NCBI GenBank assembly: GCA_003531155.1
Contig: DQHR01000176.1
Location: 16,472 to 22,982, forward strand
Length of the DNA: 6,511 bases
Reading direction: 5' to 3'
Origin: Bacteroidales bacterium
Lineage (GTDB): Bacteria > Bacteroidota > Bacteroidia > Bacteroidales > Tenuifilaceae
This document shows positions 1-6,511 of the stretch, in pieces; position 1 is the stretch's first letter, and every line of letters begins with the position of its first letter. The translations under genes and the position numbers were made by a program. The notes under the pieces are model-generated. The model was not told the origin of the DNA, ran no database searches, and was given only the letters and a program-made list of their open reading frames with translations.

Positions 1-1481
1 CCAAAATTGATTATAAACTTTTTGGCTTTAGTAATATTTATATTCTACTAGATTCCAAAAATGTATTCCCTTATAGCCTTAAAGTTCAGGCAGATGAAGT
101 TACTTTATCAGAACCTGACTCAATTACAAAAAATCAGTTTAAGGAACTTTTTGTAAAAAGCACCTCTGAAAATGAGCCTGTAATACTAGATTTTACAAAA
201 CAGAATAATAAAAGCCCTGAACCTCAGTGCTTTATTGGGAAGAGTATTTTTAACCAAAATGGCAAAGTCGTTGGAGTTTTAGCCCTTCAATTACCAATCA
301 AAGATATTAACAATATTATGCTCGAGGATAGCCCCGAGAATGGATTGGGTGTATCAGGAGAGGCGTATCTTGTTGGCGATGATTACCTAATGAGAAGCAA
401 TTCACGGTTTATTCCCAACTCTGTGTTGAATACCGTTGTAAAAACCACTAGCGCTATAAATGCTTTTAAAAATAAAGAAGGGTCATCATTAATCGACGAT
501 TATAGAACTATTTCGTGTTTGAGTTCCTATGATAGGTTGGATATTAAAGGTTTAAATTGGGCTATAATTGCTGAAATCGACTATAGAGAAGCAATGATTC
601 CAATTGTATCCTTAAGGAATGATATTGTTTTTTTATCGCTAATAATATGTGTTTTTCTCTTTTCAATAGCTCATTTTATTTCACGCAATATCACTAACCC
701 AATCATAAAACTTAAAAATGCAACACTTAAGATTGGCGAGGGTGATTTAGATGTTAATCTTAAACCTAAATCAAGCGATGAAATTGGGTTGCTTACTACA
801 GCATTCAATAAAATGGCTTTACAGTTAAAGGATGAACGACTTAAGCGCATGTCGGCTTTGTATGATGGACAGGAGTTAGAAAGGCAGAGAATATCAAGAG
901 AATTACACGATGGTTTAGGGCAAAAACTTATTGCCATTAAGCTATTACTTGAGAGCACAAGTAAACAAAGTATTGATGAAACTAGGGTTACACTTGAAGA
1001 CGTAAAGATAAACTTTCATAAAACGATTGAAGAGGTTCGGCAAATATCAAACAACCTTGCTCCAAACATTCTTAATGAATCGGGAATTGATGTAGCTTTA
1101 AAAAATCTATGCGATTCTGTTCATAAATCAGCAAAAATAGATATCGAGTTTTCTACTCATGGCGATTATTCTATTTCTGATCCAAAGGCAAAATTTTATA
1201 TCTATCGCATAGCTCAGGAAGCACTCAACAATGCTGTAAAACATTCAAGTGCAACAAAAATCCAAATTCAGTTAATCGGTAATTTAGAGAATATAATTCT
1301 TGTAATCGAGGATGATGGTAAGGGTTTTATTTATGACTCTATATTTTGCCAGCCTTGCAATGGTATTTATAACATGAAGGAAAGGACCCGTTTACTAAAT
1401 GGGACAATCGATATTGAGACCGAACTTTTAATGGGAACAACCATTCGGCTAAAGATTCCAAAGACGCATATCGTCAGCTAA
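1..1481 (+). CDS. Membrane sensor histidine kinase, HisKA_3 (NarX/DegS-like) class, 5' end outside window
   Basis: The protein senses an extracytoplasmic signal and phosphorylates the regulator encoded just downstream. The frame is open from base 3 with no stop, so the ATG at 318 is internal and the true start lies upstream; 492 residues are visible (numbered from base 3). Residues 1 to about 205 look like the distal part of a Cache domain, including GVSGEAYLVG (116-125) and MRSNSRF (130-136), a pattern common in dCache sensors. A membrane helix follows at about 208-225, HAMP at 226-277, then the HisKA_3 dimerisation domain with RELHDGLGQ, in which His302 (codon 906-908) is the predicted phosphorylation site. 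The ATPase domain shows an N box (EALNNAVKH, 406-414), G1 (DDGKGF, 437-442), G2-like NGIYNMKER (453-461) and a GTT near the end. All catalytic boxes appear intact. A first membrane helix is expected upstream of the window. The ligand cannot be read from the sequence. Confidence 0.93.
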   Translation, partial: KIDYKLFGFSNIYILLDSKNVFPYSLKVQADEVTLSEPDSITKNQFKELFVKSTSENEPVILDFTKQNNKSPEPQCFIGKSIFNQNGKVVGVLALQLPIKDINNIMLEDSPENGLGVSGEAYLVGDDYLMRSNSRFIPNSVLNTVVKTTSAINAFKNKEGSSLIDDYRTISCLSSYDRLDIKGLNWAIIAEIDYREAMIPIVSLRNDIVFLSLIICVFLFSIAHFISRNITNPIIKLKNATLKIGEGDLDVNLKPKSSDEIGLLTTAFNKMALQLKDERLKRMSALYDGQELERQRISRELHDGLGQKLIAIKLLLESTSKQSIDETRVTLEDVKINFHKTIEEVRQISNNLAPNILNESGIDVALKNLCDSVHKSAKIDIEFSTHGDYSISDPKAKFYIYRIAQEALNNAVKHSSATKIQIQLIGNLENIILVIEDDGKGFIYDSIFCQPCNGIYNMKERTRLLNGTIDIETELLMGTTIRLKIPKTHIVS

Positions 1482-1495
1482 AAAATGTACAAATT

Positions 1496-2158
1496 ATGAG
1501 TAAAATAAAAGTACTTATTGTTGATGATCATCAAATTGTTCGAGATGGCATACAAAGAATCCTTAAGGACGAAATAGACATTGAACTTATTGGCTCTGTT
1601 AGTAGCGGTAAGGAAGCACTGAATTTTATTAAGTGTAACAATCCTGATATTGTTATTGCAGATCTTTCGATGCCTAATATGTCGGGAATAGAATTAACAG
1701 AGACATTAACAAAACTTTATCCGGATATAAAAGTGCTTATTCTTTCAATGTTTAATAACGAAGAGTACATCGTAAGCGCTATCCAAACAGGGGCAAAAGG
1801 GTATCTCCCTAAACAGGATTCTACTACTGAAATACTACTCGAAGCTATTAGAACAATATCAAGCGGAGATGAGTTTTACAGCCCATCAATTTCGAAAATA
1901 GTAATGAAAAGTTTTGTGAATAACGTCAAGAATGCTGGAGTAGGGGAGATTGCAAAAAAGCATCAGCTAACAATACGCGAGAAAGAGATATTGAAATTGT
2001 ATGTTGAGGGTTGTACTAATAATGAAATAGCCGAAAAGTTAAACCTTAGCATTTTTACAGTTAAAACACACAAAAACAATATCATGCAGAAGTACAACTT
2101 TAAAAGTACCGTTGAGATGATAAAGTTTGCACTTCGGAATAATATTGTGGAATGGTAA
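1496..2158 (+). CDS. NarL/FixJ-family response regulator (REC + LuxR-type HTH)
   Basis: This DNA-binding regulator of 220 residues is the probable phosphorylation target of the kinase ending 14 bases upstream, and the two are almost certainly co-transcribed. The receiver domain (about 1-120) has the acidic pair Asp10/Asp11, phosphoacceptor Asp56 in IADLSMPNMSG, the conserved Ser84 switch position and Lys106 in KGYLPK, so it should be phosphorylatable. A linker of about 35 residues leads to a GerE/LuxR helix-turn-helix at about 157-217, starting LTIREKEILKLYVEG, with the recognition helix around residues 185-198 (FTVKTHKNNIMQKY). Length is normal for the family. The start has no Shine-Dalgarno sequence; the nearby ATG at 1485 opens only a four-codon frame. 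Target genes are unknown; the convergent hydrolase genes are possible but unproven targets. Confidence 0.96.
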   Translation: MSKIKVLIVDDHQIVRDGIQRILKDEIDIELIGSVSSGKEALNFIKCNNPDIVIADLSMPNMSGIELTETLTKLYPDIKVLILSMFNNEEYIVSAIQTGAKGYLPKQDSTTEILLEAIRTISSGDEFYSPSISKIVMKSFVNNVKNAGVGEIAKKHQLTIREKEILKLYVEGCTNNEIAEKLNLSIFTVKTHKNNIMQKYNFKSTVEMIKFALRNNIVEW

Positions 2159-2185
2159 ATTCTCTCAATAAAGTTGATATAGAAA

Positions 2186-2250
2186 CAAACCCCAAGCTCA
2201 GCTTTTAAAAAATAATAATATTCAGTTAATTTTCGCTTTACTGGGGTTTG
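2186..2250. terminator. Candidate terminator between convergent genes
   Basis: A perfect 9-base inverted repeat, CAAACCCCA (2186-2194) and TGGGGTTTG (2242-2250), lies in the 96-base gap between two converging genes. These are the only G/C runs in an otherwise very AT-rich gap. The loop is long (47 bases) and contains runs of A and T. The strand after the stem reads TTTCT on the minus side and has no T-tract on the plus side, so it fits better as the end of the serine hydrolase transcript, possibly with a bidirectional role. The long loop keeps confidence low. Confidence 0.4.
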
Positions 2251-2254
2251 GAAT

Positions 2255-3379
2255 CTATTTCAATACTTCAGCAATCAATGGGTTAATAATGCTCCCAGTA
2301 TTATAGGATGCCTCGTTATTAAATAACAATACAAGTATTACATTTTTTGGTTTACAAATAATAATAAAACTTGAAAAGCCACCTGTTCCTCCATCATGAA
2401 GGAAGACATCGTTTCCGTTAATATTTTGTTTAATCCACCCCGAAGCCATTTTGACGTTTATATCTTCATAGGTAACATTCAAGCAGGTTTCGATTTGAGT
2501 TTTAAGTGGAGATGAGTCTGAGTTTAAAATGGCTTTACCATAGTTAATCATGTCATTAGCATTAGATCTTATTGCACCAGCACCTTTATAAGCGTTCATA
2601 TCATCCCAGTATGGGACCTGCGTACCAAATGAAGTATAGCCAACAGCAAAATTGGATGAATCAATACTATTTAAAGTTATTTTGGTTTTACTTAATCCAA
2701 GGGGTGTGCAGATTTTCTCCAAAAGTAATTGCTCGTAACTTTTATGGTTCTTCCTTTCCAGAATAAGACCTGCCAAACCTACCCCAAGATTTGAGTATTC
2801 CCATTTTTGACCAGGATTGGCAGATAAAACATAATTCTTAAGATAGTTGTATACTTTTAAACTGTCGTAATGCTTATATGGGTTATTTGGATTCATTCCT
2901 TCCTGAAAATCTTCGGGCAAACGGGGTAGACCAGAAGTATGATTAAGAAGATGTTTTACCATTATAGAATTCCCATTATACTGTAATGGTGGAATAGCAA
3001 GTGGTAAGAAACTATTAATTGGAGTTTCCAATGTAAGGCTATTGGTTAAAAGGTAATCTACAGTAAGAAGTGCTGTAAAGGTTTTTGTAATTGAACCTAT
3101 CTCATACATTGTTTCACTATCAGGGATTACCTCATTTCCTTTTTTAGTTTCTCCATAGCCATAGAATGATGTTTGATTATTCTTAAATATTCCAATACTT
3201 ACTCCAGCCGTAGTATAAATCTTTGCATAAGGCGCAACAATCTTATTGATACTTTTATCTAAATCTGTAACTAAAGGGTTGTTGGTTCTTAATACTTGAG
3301 TTGGCTCAGAATCATCTTTTAAACATGAAACGATTAAGAATAGTATTAAAATAGATGCTAATAATAACGACCTTTTCAT
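2255..3379 (-). CDS. Serine hydrolase lipoprotein, beta-lactamase/PBP class C fold
   Basis: A secreted, membrane-anchored serine hydrolase of 374 residues. The start at 3379 is preferred to an in-frame ATG at 3412 because it begins directly with a lipoprotein leader (MKRSLLLASILILFLIVSC, lipobox IVSC, lipidated Cys19), whereas the longer form adds an 11-residue polar and aromatic stretch in front. Active-site motifs are all present: SITK (Ser96 nucleophile, Lys99), YSN (Tyr195, Asn197) and HDG (His328-Gly330) in place of KTG. HTSGLPRLP (147-155) is also typical of the family. Members include D-Ala-D-Ala peptidases, esterases and true AmpC enzymes; the HxG third motif argues for a peptidase or esterase rather than a dedicated beta-lactamase, but the substrate cannot be told. 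The gene lies 52 bases downstream of the GH47 gene with no terminator visible, so they are probably co-transcribed. Confidence 0.9.
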   Translation of the reverse strand: MKRSLLLASILILFLIVSCLKDDSEPTQVLRTNNPLVTDLDKSINKIVAPYAKIYTTAGVSIGIFKNNQTSFYGYGETKKGNEVIPDSETMYEIGSITKTFTALLTVDYLLTNSLTLETPINSFLPLAIPPLQYNGNSIMVKHLLNHTSGLPRLPEDFQEGMNPNNPYKHYDSLKVYNYLKNYVLSANPGQKWEYSNLGVGLAGLILERKNHKSYEQLLLEKICTPLGLSKTKITLNSIDSSNFAVGYTSFGTQVPYWDDMNAYKGAGAIRSNANDMINYGKAILNSDSSPLKTQIETCLNVTYEDINVKMASGWIKQNINGNDVFLHDGGTGGFSSFIIICKPKNVILVLLFNNEASYNTGSIINPLIAEVLK

Positions 3380-3431
3380 ACTAGTAATTTTAGTGTACAG
3401 ATAACAAATCAAATATTATACCATTTAAGTT

Positions 3432-4790
3432 TTATTGTATTTTTAATGGATGTGCCTCGGTATTAAATACTAGTTTCTCTAAATCGAGTTTATCTTCAGA
3501 AGCAAAAAGTAGGTATGAATACTTTAGAGTTTCTGCAAAGAAGAAACTCTCCATTGAATCGTCAAGTTCAAGAGTGGTTACATTCTTAACTGCACCAAAA
3601 CCAGCATTAGTTTTGCATTTATCGATAATATCATCGCTCATTCTTTTGCCCATAGCCAAGTATTTTGGATCATTTGTTTTTCTATATAAATAGAAACAGC
3701 TCTCTATATTTTCAGGTCGTAGTGGATAGCTTGGGTATAAAATGGAATCTTTTTTAAAGTCGAATACTTCTGGCTCAATGTTAAATCTAGTCCACATGTA
3801 GAAGTTCCCTTCCTGAATCTTTTGAGCAGTTGGCACATCGCCCGAAAGGGCAAGTAAACCAGCATAAAAAGCATCAAGAGCGCCGTAAAGAGAGCGCGTT
3901 TCTTTTCCTGTATTCATATCAACACGGGTTAAGAATGTGCCGTTAGGAGTATCGGTAATTAGATACTTTTCAATTGCTTTACGATGAGTTTCCCATGCAT
4001 CATAACACTCTTTATCGCCTGTTAGTAACCAGTTTTTATATAAATATTCGAAATAAGAGTCTAAGCGTGCACCAATCTGGCATTCTGGTTTTTTCCATTC
4101 ACCTGTGGTAACATCAATAATGGTTCCAACCAAATCAATACTACTGCGTCTTTTATAAATAGCCATTACAGCATTCTTAGCTACTTTATAGTAGGTGGAA
4201 TCCCCTGTTAGTTGAGTGAGTTTACAAAACTCAAGAAGGCAGGTACCGATCTCGGCAGGATTATTTAATGAATCGCGTAAAGCACCTGTTTTTAGGTTAA
4301 CGTAACGATATGGCATTCCTGTGCTAGTCTTAAATGCGGGAAGAAGTCTTTTGCAAAGATCTTCAGCGAGAGTCAGAAATCGCTTGTCACCGTCGAGTTC
4401 GTAGGCTGAAAGTAAGCCACCTAGTAAACGGATGTTGATTTCGAAGAGCTGAATATCCATATCGATATCAAAATTGAGATTTGAGAAGATCAAGTCTTTT
4501 GCTTCATCTGCTTCTGTTTTTAATCCCATTAAAGTAAAAGTATCAAAAGCATCAATTGGAGTCATTTGTAGCGATGTGTGATACCAATTCTCACCCTGCT
4601 TGCTGATAGGCTTCAACGCATCAAAACCCTTTGCATATTTCATATAACCCTGCCAAGCGAATTGAGCTGCTGAAACAATCTTTTTTGATTGTTCTTCCTT
4701 ATTTATCGATGTTGGGGATTGTTTTGAATTTCCGCATCCGCTCAAAATAGCAATTGAAAGGATAGCAGCAAGTAGTTTATTGGATACCAT
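3432..4790 (-). CDS. GH47 alpha-mannosidase-like lipoprotein (EDEM-like)
   Basis: A lipoprotein of 452 residues with leader MVSNKLLAAILSIAILSGC (lipobox LSGC, Cys19), followed by a polar linker and an (alpha/alpha)6-barrel domain filling residues 40-449. Signature stretches of glycoside hydrolase family 47 occur in order: DAFDTFTLMGL (80-90), FEINIRLLGGLLSAY (116-130), FKTSTGMPYRYVNL (153-166), DSYFEYLYK (244-252), YPLRPENIES (355-364), MESFFFAETLKY (413-424) and VFNTEAHPL (441-449). By alignment from memory to human ER mannosidase I, Glu117 is the general acid, Asp244 and Glu360 the other catalytic carboxylates, and Thr444 the calcium ligand; all are kept. Family enzymes remove alpha-1,2-linked mannose by inversion. 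Several stretches (RRSSIDLVGTIIDVTTGEW; LDAFYAGLLALSGD) resemble eukaryotic EDEM proteins more than ER mannosidase I. It is probably surface or periplasmic, acting on mannose-containing glycans. Start fixed by the leader; no Shine-Dalgarno. Confidence 0.93.
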   Translation of the reverse strand: MVSNKLLAAILSIAILSGCGNSKQSPTSINKEEQSKKIVSAAQFAWQGYMKYAKGFDALKPISKQGENWYHTSLQMTPIDAFDTFTLMGLKTEADEAKDLIFSNLNFDIDMDIQLFEINIRLLGGLLSAYELDGDKRFLTLAEDLCKRLLPAFKTSTGMPYRYVNLKTGALRDSLNNPAEIGTCLLEFCKLTQLTGDSTYYKVAKNAVMAIYKRRSSIDLVGTIIDVTTGEWKKPECQIGARLDSYFEYLYKNWLLTGDKECYDAWETHRKAIEKYLITDTPNGTFLTRVDMNTGKETRSLYGALDAFYAGLLALSGDVPTAQKIQEGNFYMWTRFNIEPEVFDFKKDSILYPSYPLRPENIESCFYLYRKTNDPKYLAMGKRMSDDIIDKCKTNAGFGAVKNVTTLELDDSMESFFFAETLKYSYLLFASEDKLDLEKLVFNTEAHPLKIQ

Positions 4791-4927
4791 AATTTTAGAT
4801 TTTAATCGTTTAAGAATTAGAAATAGGTTTTACATTCAAGCGTAAATATAAACTTTAGATTTTTTTATTTATATGAATTGTGTCATATTTCAATACCCTT
4901 GCCATAACATAGTATAAAAAATAGTTC
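4791..4927 (-). promoter_or_regulatory. Presumed promoter region of the GH47-serine hydrolase pair
   Basis: The 137 bases between the upstream gene's terminator and the GH47 start codon must hold the promoter if that terminator works. No exact Bacteroidota -7 element (TAnnTTTG) is visible on the minus strand; the nearest is TATATTTA (4850 down to 4843), which lacks the final G and has no well-placed TTG upstream. The stretch is AT-rich and has no plausible small gene. The placement is inferred from layout rather than from a motif. Confidence 0.3.
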
Positions 4928-4946
4928 AAAAAAATACCCTAGCATA
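4892..4946. repeat. Imperfect direct repeat AATACCCTwGC(C)ATA
   Basis: AATACCCTTGCCATA (4892-4906) and AATACCCTAGCATA (4933-4946) are near copies 41 bases apart, about four helical turns. The second copy overlaps the terminator hairpin, and the inverted form CAATACC (4891-4897)/GGTATTG (4948-4954) is also present. It may be an operator or simply echo the hairpin arms. Confidence 0.3.
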
Positions 4947-4962
4947 AGGTATTGCTAAGGTA
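4928..4962 (-). terminator. Intrinsic terminator of the chemoreceptor gene
   Basis: On the minus strand, TACCTTAGCA (4962-4953) and TGCTAGGGTA (4944-4935) form a 10-pair stem with one U-G wobble and an 8-base loop, followed at once by seven U residues (4934-4928). The stem begins 43 bases after the chemoreceptor stop codon. This is a classic intrinsic terminator and suggests that transcription of the chemoreceptor gene does not normally run into the GH47 gene. Confidence 0.82.
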
Positions 4963-5005
4963 ATATTGACAGCTATTATAGTTTAATTCCTACTTTAAAG
5001 AGCAG

Positions 5006-6502
5006 CTAAGTTTCTTCAGTAAGTTTAAAATGATCGACTATTTCCATTAAATCAGTAGCTTTTTGGCTTAAGTGTGATGCAGAATCGGCCATATGCTTGG
5101 CTGCAATAGCATTTGTATTTGTGATATGTGAATTCTCAAGCATCATAGCTGACTGCTCTTGAGCTGCAGCCGAAATTTCCTGAACAGAGTGGGCAATAAG
5201 GTTGATGGCATCAATTATTTCTTTAATCTTTTCCCCAGCATCTTGCGATATCCTTTGACCATCAATAACCTGAATATTACTTTCGTTGGTAACAATGTTA
5301 ATTTCTTCAGCTGATTTGGTGCTTTTATCAGATAACTTTTTGACTTCACCGGCAACTACAGCAAATCCTCTGCCATGCTCTCCTGCTCTAGCAGCTTCAA
5401 CAGCAGCATTAAGAGCGAGGATATTAGTTTGGAATGATATTTCGCTAATAATCTTAACCGCATCGTTAATTCTACTGGAACTCTCTTCAATCTTATTCAT
5501 AGCATTGATAGCCTCGCTCATGCCAACACCCGCTTTATCGGCATTCACCACCGATTTATTGATAAAATCGTTTGCTTTAATTGCATTGGTTGTTGTTTGT
5601 TGAACTGAACTTGAAATTCGTTCGAATTGCGATGCCTGCTCCTGTGCTGCGTTCGAAATGGTTTGCGATGTATCTGATATTTCCTTTGTTGATCTATTTA
5701 GTTCATTTGCTGCTTCTCTTACTCCAATTAAGACACTGTTTAACGATGCAACCATATTATTGATATTATTACTAAGAACTTCCAGTTCATCGTTGGTTTT
5801 AATATTTAGCTTGTGCTGTAAATCACCTTCCGATACTTTATGGCTAACCTCAATAATTTGCTTAAAAACGTTAATAATTCTTTTAACTGTAAAGAATCCA
5901 ATAATAATTGATACTATGGTAAGTATTATGCCAAAAAGGCTAATTTTAAAGATTGCTGATTTAACCTGATCTTGCACGGGTTTCATGGGCGATATAACCA
6001 TAAACAACCCTTGTAGGTCTTTATCGCCTAAATTACGTGAAAATCCACTTGTACTTGATTCATTGCTTTTGTGGCAGTCGAGGCAACCTTTTGATTCGTC
6101 CATGTATACAGGTTGCATCACCCATAAAGAGTTGGTTTCTACATCAACATAAGAGATATGCTCTAGCTGCTTATTTGCAAAACGAGGAACGAATTCCGCT
6201 TCTTTTGCAGTGGAGAGATGTTTTTTATTTTTTGGGTTTAACGATGATATTTTAAATTTATAAAGATTATCGGTGTTTTCAGAAATTGTTGTTGTATTGT
6301 CCAACTCCTGTTCTAGGTCAATCCCTTGCTGATGGAGTTCAATAAAACTTTTGATCTCAACATCTAGTATAGCATTGCTCTTATCCTCAAGCCCCTTCTT
6401 TCCTTGAGAACTTATTTTAAGGGATGAAATTACTACAGCAATCGTTGTGCAGATTATAACTGGCAAGATAACTAGCAGTAATAGTTTTTTCTGTAGCGAC
6501 AT
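5006..6502 (-). CDS. Methyl-accepting chemotaxis protein with periplasmic haem-c sensor domain
   Basis: A complete chemoreceptor of 498 residues. Membrane helix 1 is at about 7-27 and helix 2 at about 184-204, enclosing a periplasmic domain of roughly 155 residues. That domain carries CLDCH (Cys140, Cys143, His144; codons 6085 to 6071), a haem-c attachment motif, and FKISSLNPKNKKHL (83-96), resembling the Tll0287-like (DUF3365) sensor fold. HAMP spans about 205-257. The cytoplasmic coiled-coil runs from about 265 to 490; its hairpin tip has QTNILALNAAVEAARAGE and GFAVVAGEV (358-387), the region that contacts CheA and CheW. AAQEQ occurs twice (285-289 and 446-450), at positions typical of methylation segments on the two helices. 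Haem at this site suggests sensing of redox state or a small gas such as oxygen or NO; this is inference. No CheA, CheW or methylation genes are nearby. Only nine bases precede the ATG in the window, without a Shine-Dalgarno. Confidence 0.94.
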   Translation of the reverse strand: MSLQKKLLLLVILPVIICTTIAVVISSLKISSQGKKGLEDKSNAILDVEIKSFIELHQQGIDLEQELDNTTTISENTDNLYKFKISSLNPKNKKHLSTAKEAEFVPRFANKQLEHISYVDVETNSLWVMQPVYMDESKGCLDCHKSNESSTSGFSRNLGDKDLQGLFMVISPMKPVQDQVKSAIFKISLFGIILTIVSIIIGFFTVKRIINVFKQIIEVSHKVSEGDLQHKLNIKTNDELEVLSNNINNMVASLNSVLIGVREAANELNRSTKEISDTSQTISNAAQEQASQFERISSSVQQTTTNAIKANDFINKSVVNADKAGVGMSEAINAMNKIEESSSRINDAVKIISEISFQTNILALNAAVEAARAGEHGRGFAVVAGEVKKLSDKSTKSAEEINIVTNESNIQVIDGQRISQDAGEKIKEIIDAINLIAHSVQEISAAAQEQSAMMLENSHITNTNAIAAKHMADSASHLSQKATDLMEIVDHFKLTEET

Positions 6503-6511
6503 GGCAGTATC

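Noticed and set aside
671..958. Minus-strand open frame of 95 codons inside the kinase gene
   Set aside because: It lies wholly opposite conserved HAMP and HisKA_3 coding sequence and has no recognisable domain; it is a shadow of the kinase frame.
2572..2766. Plus-strand open frame of 64 codons
   Set aside because: It is opposite conserved serine hydrolase sequence and shows no independent coding signal.
3404..3420. Possible promoter (AATATTTG, similar to TAnnTTTG) before the serine hydrolase
   Set aside because: The first base of the TA is wrong and no TTG lies at a suitable distance upstream; the AT-rich gap would give such matches by chance.
3421..3449. CCATTTAA and TTAATGG inverted repeat at the end of the GH47 gene
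   Set aside because: The arms match only with a bulge, are almost entirely A/T and overlap the coding end, so a terminator or regulatory role is not supported.
4794..4863. TTTAGATTTT repeated at 4794-4803 and 4854-4863
   Set aside because: The repeat is short and of low complexity in an AT-rich gap, so chance is the simplest explanation.
5286..5969. Several plus-strand open frames opposite the chemoreceptor
   Set aside because: They mirror the alanine- and serine-rich coiled coil of the real gene, giving leucine- and alanine-rich shadow translations without domain features.
6037..6255. Plus-strand open frame of 72 codons
   Set aside because: It is opposite the haem-c sensor domain of the chemoreceptor, with no leader or known motif; judged a shadow.

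Overview
The window is AT-rich DNA carrying five protein genes and no RNA genes, mobile elements or CRISPR arrays. It most likely comes from a member of the Bacteroidota. That placement is an inference from three things: no start codon is preceded by a recognisable Shine-Dalgarno sequence, two consecutive genes encode lipoproteins with short N-terminal leaders, and the response regulator has the lysine- and isoleucine-rich NarL style common in that phylum. No taxonomic marker gene is present.

Left part, plus strand (1-2158): the 3' end of a membrane-bound sensor histidine kinase whose start lies upstream of the window, followed 14 bases later by its NarL/FixJ-type response regulator. The kinase has a Cache-like extracytoplasmic domain, one visible membrane helix, HAMP, HisKA_3 and ATPase domains. 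The pair forms a complete phosphorelay whose input signal is unknown.

Middle part, minus strand (2255-4790): a lipoprotein of glycoside hydrolase family 47 (alpha-1,2-mannosidase fold, closest by eye to the eukaryotic EDEM branch), followed 52 bases downstream by a lipoprotein serine hydrolase of the beta-lactamase/penicillin-binding-protein class C fold. With no visible terminator between them they probably form one transcript. The kinase/regulator pair and the serine hydrolase converge on a 96-base gap containing a weak candidate terminator.

Right part, minus strand (5006-6502): a complete methyl-accepting chemotaxis protein whose extracytoplasmic domain carries a CXXCH haem-c motif, pointing to a redox or gas sensor. 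A strong intrinsic terminator (4928-4962) separates it from the mannosidase gene, so the mannosidase and hydrolase should have their own promoter in 4791-4927.

The two most notable items are the EDEM-like GH47 lipoprotein and the haem-c chemoreceptor. Nothing in the window shows an obviously new multi-gene system. The three modules (two-component pair, glycan/serine hydrolase pair, chemoreceptor) look like neighbours rather than one pathway, although the first could regulate the second.
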